DNA of 64,000 bases, from contig JAMXBB010000007.1 in the NCBI GenBank assembly GCA_024138015.1, positions 66,092,133 to 66,156,132 on the forward strand, in the 5' to 3' direction. The stretch's first letter is position 1, and each line of letters opens with the position of its first letter. Under the pieces are notes generated by a model. It was not told the DNA's origin and did no database searches. It worked only from the letters and a program-made list of their open reading frames with translations. Shown one piece after another: positions 1-9,539 of this stretch. The stretch comes from Lumnitzera littorea (taxonomy: Eukaryota > Streptophyta > Magnoliopsida > Myrtales > Combretaceae). The translations under genes were made by a program, and so were the position numbers.

Positions 1-625
1 ATTTCATGCTAATCTCAATATGTGACTGCTATCTTCTCAATGATTCTTTTGATATTTTTGTTGGCTACTTCCACAACCTCATTCGTTTGAAGCCAATAAG
101 GAGTGGAATTTCTATGAATGATCTTGAACTGCTGATACAACTTTGACATCAATTTTTTGTTAAGATTTGTATCATTATTGGTAATAATTGTCTCTAGTGT
201 ACCATACCGAGCTAGTGTATCTCTTTTGATGAACTTGACTACTACTCCTTTCGTAACATTGGAGTAGGATGAGGGTTTAACCTACTTACTGAAATAATCG
301 ATGGCCATAAGGATGCAAAGATGTCTGTTGGATGCCTTTGGAGTAATCGAGCTGATGATGTTTATACCCCACATCGAAAATGGCTACGGCATAGATAGTG
401 TATGTAATTCTTGAGGTAAAGCATTTACCTTGTTTACATAAACCTGGCATAAGTGGCAATGTTTGACATGTTTGATGTACTCTTCCTCTACAGTTAACCA
501 ATAATATCCTAACTTCGTGATCTTCTTAGTAAACATGTAGCTATTCATGTAGGGGCCGTATACTTCCTCATGTACCTCCTTATTAGCACTTCTGCTTCGC
601 CCTCATCTATACACTGTAGAAATAT
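1..625 (-). pseudogene. T1 integrase, decayed and cut by the window edge
   Basis: Conceptual translation gives the zinc-binding HHCC domain (KEVHEEVYG near 551-585, the CHLC pair near 437-463) and then the catalytic core (PFSMWGI near 370). It matches the integrase of E2 at 46860-47820 residue by residue, including the short CHLC and AIDYF motifs. The first catalytic Asp reads Asn (GINII) and the second also reads Asn (ITNND), both from G-to-A changes; the Glu is kept. The enzyme would insert cDNA into chromosomes, but this copy cannot be active. Confidence 0.85.
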
Positions 626-944
626 ACCATTAAATGATCATTGGTATAAGATAGACTTACTTATCAAGTACTAGGCATCTAACCTTCTAATTGTTTTTCT
701 ATCCTTTTTCTCAACCTCCTCAGGGTATGTACCATGTTGTAAGAATGTTTTAATATCATAATACCAAGGCTTTTCATCATGTGCACTTTCAATTGTCGAG
801 TAGAAAAGCGGGCTTTTCTTCAACTTCAATCTTAAGTAGCTGAACCTCTACTCCTCTTGATATTCGAATCATGGATGCTAAGGTAGCTGAAGCATTAGCA
901 AATTAGTTTTGAGCTCTTAGTACGTATGTGAATGCAATCTATTC

Positions 945-1245
945 AAACTTATCTATCAGTTCCACCAAATGTTGGTGGTAAGGTGCCAAATTAGAGTCCT
1001 TCGTCTTATACTCATTGCCTGGCCTATGATTAATGAAGAATCTCCATATACCTCTAATTGCTGTATCTCCTTAAGTAGTGCCATCTTAAGTCCCATAATA
1101 CATGCCTCATATTTTACAATATTCTTAGTATATGGAAAAATGAGTCTTACAGCCATTGGGAATTATTTACCTTCAGGGATTTCGATATTGCCCCAATTCT
1201 ACATCCTAATACATTGGCTGCTCCATTAAAGAACATTTTCCAACT
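945..1245 (-). pseudogene. T1 second RNase H (archaeal-type, aRNH), decayed
   Basis: The residues KYEACIMGLKMAL followed by VYGDSSLIIGQ (956-1156) are the signature of the archaeal/plant-type RNase H that Tat elements acquired downstream of their own RNase H. The N-terminal catalytic position reads FNGA instead of FDGA (Asp to Asn). Stops and a frame change break the domain. It sits between the gypsy RNase H and integrase, as in E2. Confidence 0.85.
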
Positions 1246-1399
1246 TGAGGGTTTCTCAATTGTTTCACTATCAAAATCGTTTTCAACTACAAGGATATTT
1301 TCATTAGGAAACTCGACTTGCACTTTTTAAGGGGTATCCTTAAGGGGACTCTCTGCTAATTGATCTGCCAAGGCCTGCCCCTTGATCAAACTTTGTCTC

Positions 1400-1886
1400 A
1401 TATACTCGATGTCAAATTCTGATAATAACATCCGTTACTTCAAAATTCTACCAATGAAGGCTGGTTTTTTTGTTAAATACTTCAAGGGATCATGTTATGT
1501 AATTAACTTGATTTGGTAGTAAAGTGTATATTGTCTAAGCTAGTGCATGACCCAAACCAATGCACAACATGTTCTCTCAGTTTTTGAGTATTTTTGCTCT
1601 CCTTTTGTGAACTTCTTGCTCAAATAATAAACGGCTTGTTCCTTCCCTTCTTCATCCTTTTGAATAAGCATGGACCCTATAGATTCGAGCAATATGGTTA
1701 GGCATAACAACAATAGCTTTCCGGGTTTAGGAGCTACCAACATTGGAGGATTCATGAGGTATTCTTTAATTTTTGTGAAAGCCTCTTCGCATTCCTCATC
1801 CTAATTGAACCTAACATTCTTTTTCAACAACTTGAATAGAAGGCGACATTTGTTTGTTAGTTGAGATAAAAATTGAGCTATATAAT
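1400..1886 (-). pseudogene. T1 gypsy RNase H and RT-RNase H connection, decayed
   Basis: The longest open piece (1540-1755) contains MNPPMLVAP, the LLESIGSML stretch and YYLSKKFTKGEQKYSKTER, the typical core of Ty3/gypsy RNase H. Its upstream end is the RT connection domain, cut at position 1886 by the solo LTR; the same domain resumes at 3225. RNase H would remove the RNA template during reverse transcription. Internal stops show it is inactive. Confidence 0.85.
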
Positions 1887-3219
1887 TGATGAGTTCCTAA
1901 TTACATATATTGTAACTTGTGAATTTTGAAGATTTTCAAAGATTTTCCTTGATATTTGAGTTTATGTTTAGATAATAATACTTAATTGAGTAAAATTTTG
2001 GTTTCTAGGTTTTAAAACGATCTACATGAGAAAACGAGAAGATAGAAACAAATTTTACTCAAATCGGAGCTAAAATGAGCAAGTTATGAAGGTTTAAAAA
2101 TCAACATAGTCGAATGACACGACTGTATCATTTTTTAGGAGAAATTGGAGTTGATGTTCATCTATCATAGCCTAAGACATGACCAAAAAACACAATCATG
2201 TCGTTGGTCGTGTCGTTTCTAGTTTAAAAAGGGAAAATGTGAAGTACAGTAAGGAATACGACCAAAAGACACAGTTGTATCCCTAGTCATGTCTTTTCTT
2301 ACCGACCTAATGTTTTTAAGCTCTTCATATAAAGTCTTGTTGGGGCTTATTTTAAGAACTTTTAGGTATAATCTTAGGAGAGTTTTTGAAGCCAAGAACA
2401 ACAAAAATAGTGAGAAGTAAAGATTTCAAGACTCAATTTTGTTTGGATTTCATTATGATTCTTTCCATTATTTTCTATAGTTTGATTTTAGATTATTATT
2501 TTAGGATGTGTAGTGAGTAGAATCTTGGTATCTAAGTCTTGTAGAACTTAGATCTATTCATGTGATATTTTAATTGTTTGATTAATTTAGTTCTTTATTT
2601 TTTTCTTGATTCAATTATGTTTGCTTTATGATTTAGGTTATTATTTTCATAGGTAATAATCTAGAGTTTGATATCTCATAAGAGAATCAAGATATTTCTT
2701 ATAAGATTAGATCTATGCATAGTTGATAAGAATTGTTATAAGATTAGAGATAATTTGCAAGATTCTTCCGGATTTCAATTTAAAGTGTAGAGAATTCATG
2801 GTTCAATAATGTAATTTTAGGTTATGCTGTTGATAAGAGATTCTAATAGGTAATTCTAAGGTTAGGGTTAAGTGGCTTGAGAAAATGGTTAACTATAGTA
2901 GAGAATTATCCCGATAAAAAAAGATTAAAGAATAAATTAGATTATTTTTAGGAAAATCACATGTTAGATCTAGAGGAAATAAGATCTAAGTATAACGTTG
3001 AATCTTAAATTAATTAAATTAATTTCTTGTTAATTTTTGAATTGAGTGTTAATTAATCTTTAAATTAGATTTGATTCTTTAAGCTTCTTGAAATTTAATT
3101 TGTTAGTTAGATAATAAAGATCTAGTGAGTATTAGTAATTGTACTAGTCCCTATGGGATTGACATTTGGACTCGTATCCGCTATAATATAAACTGATAGG
3201 TGTACTTGCCTATACATCA
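1887..3219 (+). mobile_element. Family S solo LTR, 1333 bp, inserted in T1 RT
   Basis: Begins TGATGAGTTCC, ends CTATACATCA, and is flanked by the 5-bp duplication ATAAT (1882-1886 and 3220-3224). Removing it rejoins the T1 RT/connection reading frame (GLLGHLN then YIAQF). Relatives lie at 40407-41689 and, reversed, at 63016-64000. A TATA-like CATATAAAG at 2326-2334 supports plus orientation. No coding capacity. The lineage is uncertain; the CTTGCCTATAC-type end is reminiscent of Athila-type LTRs, which is inference only. Confidence 0.88.
2326..2334 (+). promoter_or_regulatory. TATA-like box of family S LTR, copy 1
   Basis: CATATAAAG lies at the same place relative to the palindromic cap of the LTR as TATATAAAG at 40755-40763 in copy 2. 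It would be the core promoter for element transcription. Assigned by sequence and conservation between copies only. Confidence 0.5.
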
Positions 3220-3224
3220 ATAAT

Positions 3225-4010
3225 TTAAATGACCCAACAATCCTCTTACTTCTTTGAGTGTGTGTGGAGGGGGCATGTCAATTATGGCTTTGGCTTTATC
3301 AAGATCAACTTTGATGCCCTTTTGGCTAATTATGAAGCCTATCAATTTGCTTAACGTCACTCCAAAAGTACACTTGTTTAGATTCAACTTCAGCTAAAAC
3401 TTCTTTAATTTGTTGAATAGCTTCCTCAAATTTTCTATGTGATCTTTCCCTTCTCTGGATTTTGCAATCATATCGTCAACATACACTTTTATCTCTTTAT
3501 GCATCATGTCATGGAAGATTGTGACCATTGCCCTCTGGTATGTTGCCCCAGCATTCTTGAGCCTAAAGAGCATCACTTTATAACAAAATATGCCCTAAGT
3601 TGTATGAAGGTCGTCTTGGCCTTATCTTTTTTGAACATCCAAATTTGATTTTATCTTGAAAAACCATCTATGAATAAGAATAAATGATTCTTAGCTGTGT
3701 TATCCACCAAGATATCGATATGAGGCAAAGGAAAGTTGTCTTTAAGCGTTGCCTGATTGAGATCTTAGAAGTCCATGTATACTTTGACCTTTCCATTCTT
3801 TTTCATTACTGGAATAATGTTAACTACCCGTTTCAAATAATCAAATACCTCAATAAATCCGACTTAAAATAGTTTCTTAACCTCTTCTTTGATTTTTAAT
3901 AGGATGTCACATTGAAATCTTTTTAACTTTTACTTTTTAGGCTTGGTGTCTTCTTGTGTGGGTAGACGATGGACTATGTTTGATGGATCTAACCCAGGCA
4001 TATCTTCGTA
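3225..4010 (-). pseudogene. T1 reverse transcriptase, decayed
   Basis: The palm motif YVDDMIAKS is intact at 3469-3483 (minus strand), in an open piece at 3394-3576 that also has FRLKNAGATYQRAM. Upstream translation gives KDNFPLPHIDILVDNTA and FLFIDGFSR with stops at expected Gln or Trp positions. YVDD rather than YFDD is usual in Tat-type elements and also occurs in E2. The gene is broken downstream by the 1887-3219 LTR. Confidence 0.88.
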
Positions 4011-4120
4011 AGACTAGGCAAATATGTCTTAATATTTATTCAACGATGTAATCATTTTTGTTTTTTGCTCTTTTTTCAAGCTCTCTCCATTCTTTAGATT
4101 CTTATGATTATTCTTACCCC

Positions 4121-4860
4121 CTACTTGATGGTTTCAATTGGTTCATCAAAAGAAATTATACTCAATTCATGTTTTTGCCATTTCTCTTGGATATTACTGT
4201 GGTAATTGACATCACTCCTGATGACTAACTTAGTAGAGTCGAAAGTGATATTGATATTTTCATTATCTACCTGTGCGAAGTATCCCTGGTTTTTGTTTGA
4301 ATCATTGGATCTGGGCAAAGTGTATAGAGAAAAGCGTATGTGAGTAAAAGAGAAATGAAACAAAAGAAAGAAATTAACTAATATTTTATTGATTGTATGA
4401 AGGTGAAACACAAACTGAGGCAGGAAACTTACTAATATTTTATTGAATGAAAAGGTTTGATGGTTCCTTTGGAACGATAACTATTGAAAAGAAAAATTCA
4501 AAGATTACTAAACTAAGGTTTACCCTTTACCTCAGGGAAGACCTATTGGCATTCATAGGGGTGGAGAACCAATTATTCAAACAGTCCTAAAACTTATGAG
4601 ATGAGTTTGCTAATCCTTCCTCAGTAGATTTTAGGGCTTGAGTCTCTACCTGGATGAATGTATCGGTTAATGAAGGGAAGGTCATTGGGGTATGGTATAA
4701 TCTGTCACCTCTCTTGCACTTCGCTTGTTTCTTTTGAAATTCTTTGACTGGAGTTGGGTTATAGCCAAGACCATAGGTATCTATCAGGCCTTCCTCAAAC
4801 TCTACCTTCTTGTTCTTTTCTCTCTTGGGACCAGTAATCATGCATACTTCTTCAAACATT
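4121..4860 (-). pseudogene. T1 protease-RT linker region
   Basis: Two open pieces (4121-4411 and 4587-4859) lie between protease and RT in the same strand order as in E2. The second contains MFEEVCMITG and DTYGLGYNPTPVKEF; a glycine-rich GLGYNP-type stretch is common at this place in Tat polyproteins. No separate function can be assigned. The reading frame is broken several times. Confidence 0.6.
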
Positions 4861-4979
4861 TGTAGTCCAAACTCCTCCTGCCCTTTACTTCCTATATATA
4901 GTATGGCTGTTTCCTTATAAATCTCATAGTCTTGATCTCCTAAAATTGTAATTACCTAGCCATTCGAGATAAACTTTAC

Positions 4980-5330
4980 TTTTTGGTGCAAACTTAAAGG
5001 TATGACCTTTGCTGCACGAATCTAAGGTCTTTCCAAGAGTAAGTTGCAATATCTTAGAATGTCTATGACCTGGAATGGAATATTGAAGTTCTGAGCACCG
5101 ACACTCATGAGTAAGTCTATCTCCCTTATAATCTCTCTTCTAGACCCATAAAAGGCTATAACTATTATGGAAAAAGGCTTAATTGTAGTCGTATCAATGC
5201 TCAGCAAATCTAGGGTGGTAGGTAGGTAGACGTTCGGCAATGATCCATTGTCGATGAGTACTCTAGTAATGATTATATCATTACTCCTTACCATGATGAA
5301 GAGTGGTTTTGTATGTTAATTCCCTTCTTC
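4980..5330 (-). pseudogene. T1 aspartic protease, decayed
   Basis: The active-site motif LIDNGS is visible at about 5242-5256 in an open piece (5022-5294) that continues NVYLPTTLDLLSID and then AFYGSRREIIREIDLL. This matches the E2 protease (DNGSS, then LATLNLLGIES). Retroviral-type aspartic proteases cleave the Gag-Pol precursor. Downstream residues typical of Tat proteases follow, with stops. Confidence 0.85.
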
Positions 5331-5899
5331 CCCTAACTCTTCTTTGGAAAAGAAATTTGGTCTATGGTAAGGATGGAATTAGTAACTAATCTTATCTTCT
5401 CGGTTGGCATTTCATGAGGGACTTTAACCTCCCTTAAGGTGTGAAATAGGGCTTCTCTATGGGGTTCATATGAGATCAACAAACTCATTAATGATATTTG
5501 TGCTGGAGTCTTACTGAGTTATTCCATGATTTTGTATTCACTCAATTTAATTATCTTGGTAAAAATGTATAATCCTTCCACATGTTCAGTCGTTTATCAC
5601 TTGCCTCTTCCGGTAAACTCTTCTTCTTATGCTCTTCTTTTGGGTGGTAAATTCTTCTAGATCGAGTAATTCCCCTTACTAGAGAACCTAACTTCTCCTA
5701 ATTTACTGCTTGATAGTTAAATGGGGCAACCTTATAATTTTTTAGTGCTACTGATATGTGAAAGGTATACCTCTTAGTTATTGGAGCTTGCCTGCTTATG
5801 TGGAAGTCAAAAACCTTAAGCTTCTTATCTGAATCGATTATATTAATGGTAAAGTTGTAATAAATCATATCGATAACTGGGCTATGGTTAGGTAGGGAA

Positions 5900-7277
5900 T
5901 TATTGTTAACATTCGAAGCTAGGGCTTCTATGAAGTCTAACTATACTGACCCTTCATCTATCATGTCCTGAATTTTGTTCTTCAATCTCCAACATGAATC
6001 GATCGAGTGCTTCACTTGCCCATAATGATACTTGCATTTTTGATTGAGATCGTAAATTCTCAACCTATGTCGGTCATTGGGAAGCTAATACTGAATCAAG
6101 TTATCTTTTCGCACTTAAAGGGATTGGTATCTTAGTAAACTGTCTAGGGGCTCCATTGGCTAGAGGCTGGTTTTTGAACTGATGTTGAATCGAAGGTGGA
6201 TTTGTCCTAAAAGAAATTTGAGTATTCGGTTTGACATTTGAATTTACTACACTAACTGTAGATTCTTTAGGCATACCAACTGGTTATCTTGAAATGGGTG
6301 ACCTTCTATCTGATGGCTCTTAAAGCTTATCGGAGGAGATGGCGCTTTCAATCCTATACCCTACTGCCGCTACCTTAGTGAAACTGGACAAGGCTTGCTC
6401 GATCAAATGGGAGAAATAAGGTCTTTCTAAAGTATTAATAAAAGTTTATGTGAGCTCTTTTTCAATTGAGGGAGTGGATACTCTTGCAGCTAACGATCTC
6501 CGTCTTTGAGCATACTTTTTGAATGACTTGTTATTCTTTTTCCACAGGGCAACCAAATCCATCACGGACGAAGCTACTTTTACATTGAACCTATATTGTT
6601 CATAAAATGCCATGGTGAGTTTCTCCTATGTATTTATTTGATTTAAGTTGAGTTGGGTATCCCAAGTCAGGGCTGGGCTAGTCAAACTATCCTGGAACGT
6701 CTGTACCATGAGTGGGTCATATTAAACTTATTTACCCATCTTTTTTATGTAAAACCTGGTATGAAGCTTGGGGTAACTTATTCCTTTGTACTTTTCGAAC
6801 TTGGGTACCTTAAACTTCTTAGGGTGTGCTTTAAAATCATATGTAGAAAACTCGGTGATCCCAGCCTGTTCAAATCCATCATTCCCTTTAAGTGCCTTCA
6901 TCTTCTTAGTTATCTACTAGGTCAGCTTCCTTTCTAGTTCTTTCAAATTGTCTATAGTAGGCCTTAAGTTGGCTGGTTTTGTATTAGCTAGGGCTACATA
7001 TGTATTAGGCTCGAATGTCGGGTTGACTTTCAAATAAACTCCTTCTAACTCAAACGGGTCTTTTATCCTCTACTTTAGGAGCCTCTATATTCTTCCCATA
7101 ACTAGCCTTAGAACTCTCCTCATTAGCTGGCGCTATGGCCTGGAGGAAAGTAATTCTATTTGTTAGGAAACTCATTTGGTCTGCTATCTTTTCCATAGCC
7201 CTTTCTAAGGAACGGAATCTCAGCTTGGTGGGGTTAGTGATCTCAGGGTCATTGTCATCTCCTTGATTGGTAGCCAT
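5900..7277 (-). pseudogene. T1 gag, decayed
   Basis: A plausible start is the ATG at 7275-7277 (MATNQGDDND), followed by a helical stretch with RSLERAMEKIADQMSFL. Further on, a Cys/His cluster reads CKYHYGQVKHSIDSC (about 5991-6036), closely matching CDYHLEQVGHSID of E2 gag and giving the C-x-x-H...H...C pattern of Tat gag proteins. Several stops interrupt the intervening region. Gag would form the particle and bind element RNA. Confidence 0.8.
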
Positions 7278-7593
7278 TCTGGTCTAGGAACATATTCTAA
7301 TTAGACTTCTTTGAAAGATTTGACGTTTGGGAGCTAACTTGAAATCTGATAAATGGAAAAACTTTACAAAAATTTAACACATATCACATTTTATTAAATG
7401 TACATATGCAAGGATGTATGGCATACAGATGCAATGAAAATTAAAATTGGCAAGAGACCCTTAATGTAGTAAAACTTAACTAATTTTTATTAATCTTTGC
7501 AATTGTGGAGCTTTACAACACTTATTTCATTTGAAAAAGAATTCCTAAAGAAAGAAATACAAAAAAACCATGTTCTATTCTTCTTATGGTTAT

Positions 7594-8960
7594 TAGGCTC
7601 GTCTTGAGTCTTCTTCCTCTTTCAAATTTTGGGAGTTTCCTCTTTCTTGCCATTAATCTTTCTAAGCTGTGCTTCTAATACTTTTATCTTCTGATGATAT
7701 TCCTCATAACAGGCTTTCATCTCCTATTCTCTTTAACTTGCTTTCTCAGGTTTAGCTTTAACTTGGACTTCTTCTTTCTCCTTTGTCTCTTCTATATCTT
7801 TTAGCTTCTTCAGTTGGTGATAAAGAAGTCCTTTGGTTGTTTGACTTCTGCCTGGTATCCCCTTAGTGGTAAGGTTGTTCTTCCTTTTGCACCAAAGACC
7901 TTGGATGCTTAGAAGTTTGGCCACTTTGTTAGCTACCAATATGTTAGGGTCATGAAAGTTAAGTGAGATAGCTTCTAATGATGGCCTAGGAAGCATGTCC
8001 TGAGTTAGTCCATTGGTTGGAATGTATCCAGCATAAAGGTTAAAGTTGATCAAAGGTACTGCTTCGAAACTTTCACATTCTTTTACCATTTCCCTGCTTG
8101 CAAACCATCTAAGTGTCTAAAGTAGTTCTTCAGCTTTCATACCTTGAAAGTATTGAACCCAGTAATGGATAGCTATATCTTTAGGTAGCTTAATTCGCTC
8201 TTCATAAGACTTGATGAGGTCATATCGCTATGTGAAGTCAGCTCGATTGAAATTGAGTTGGTAACTCCTCATGTAACTAATGAACCAGACCATAAGTAGG
8301 ACTATGTTGGTCTTCAAATCTCAGTATTTCTTCCTTTTAAGATAATTCAACGAGTGGATTTGTTCAGCCAAGAGGGTAGGGACGTATGTCTTCCCTTGAA
8401 GAAACTAGGTAACAATTTCTACAACTCATTAGGGAATAAGATCGTGTTAAAGACCACTAAGATATAGGCATTGACTCAATGTTGGCGCCAAGCTTCTAAG
8501 TTTACACAAAAAATATCCTGTTTATCTTTATGTTTCAACTTGGTAGAAAAACAGTCGTTCAAAGGGTCTTACCTTAAACCAAAACTCGATTTATCTCGGC
8601 TTTTTTGACTGCTAACAACTTACTAAAGATTTTCTATGCAGCAACTTCTAAATCTAGGACATAGATATTATTTGTGATAGTAAGGGCCCATAATAATTGA
8701 GAGTACTTTTCCAGTGTTGGACTTAGCTGGTGTGGGCTAAGGTGAAAAGTGATTGATTTAGGTTCCCATAGATGTATTAAGGCTTACACTAAGGTAATAT
8801 TCATAAGGATCTTTTGTAGGGATAGGATGGACCTAATCTTATTTTTAAGGAATTCTTGTTTGTCTGGGCTGAAAAGACAAAACCATATCTAGAGTAATTT
8901 TTGAGGCCAATGTGGTGGATGAATATGGATTTCCTTGAAAGTAGCTTGACTTGATCTAAT
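7594..8960 (-). pseudogene. T1 ORF1 (DUF7745/plant-mobile-domain-like), decayed
   Basis: This minus-strand coding remnant lies between primer site and gag, where Tat/Ogre elements carry an extra ORF. Near 8700 the translation reads HLSPHQLSPTLEKYSQLL, parallel to FGLHMLMPTLEEYSQLL in E2 ORF1; this hallmark recalls the DUF7745/plant mobile domain family. The longest open piece, 7733-8089, has a Lys/Glu-rich C-terminus (ETKEKEEVQVKAKPEKAS). The rest needs frame changes and stop read-through. Its function in retrotransposition is unknown. Confidence 0.7.
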
Positions 8961-9517
8961 CATATCTATCTAAAAAATTAAAATTACAATAAAATCCTAG
9001 CCTAAACTTTATATGGAATTATTACATAATATTTACAAGGAAATATTATAAAGGGACCATACAAGAAAAAGTACAACTTCATAATTACACTTATCCATTT
9101 GGGTCCACCACATTATAGGTTCTCATAATTTTTTTGAAAAAGGTTTTCATGCATATGAAGAGTAGGTTCCAAAGGTCCTCAAATTTTATGACCACCTATG
9201 TTTTTCAAAGTAATGGTAATGTGGTCACATTTAAGCTTGAGTGGGATAACCTGATCGGCTTCAAAAGGTAGTTGCTCTACAACATTTGAAGCTTACACAA
9301 TGGCTTCCTTTTTAAGGTTCTAAGACGACTTGATTTTAACCATATCTACCATACATATGATACGAAAAAAAAAAACCCCAAAACAACCCCATAAATGAGT
9401 TGCAACATGTTAGTTAAAAAATAAAATAAAACAAAAAAAATAATCGACTCAAGTATTTTTCTTTCCTTTGAAAAATAATCTTAATTTCAGAAAGCTTAAG
9501 TGGCTAGTTTTCTTGAT
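8961..9517 (-). other. T1 untranslated leader
   Basis: AT-rich stretch between the primer site and ORF1, with A-runs near 9365-9450. I see no ORF, promoter or RNA gene in it. It corresponds in position to the leader at 15037-15939 of E2. Confidence 0.6.
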
Positions 9518-9537
9518 GTCTCCGATGGAGTCGCCAA
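9518..9537 (-). promoter_or_regulatory. T1 primer binding site
   Basis: On the minus strand it reads TTGGCGACTCCATCGGAGAC, 2 bases after the CTCGACA end of the LTR. It matches the E2 site at 15017-15036 (TTGGTAACTCCACTGGGGAC). The TGGCGACTCC core is what Ogre/Tat elements use; a tRNA-Arg primer has been proposed for them, which I recall but cannot check here. Confidence 0.8.
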
Positions 9538-9539
9538 GC

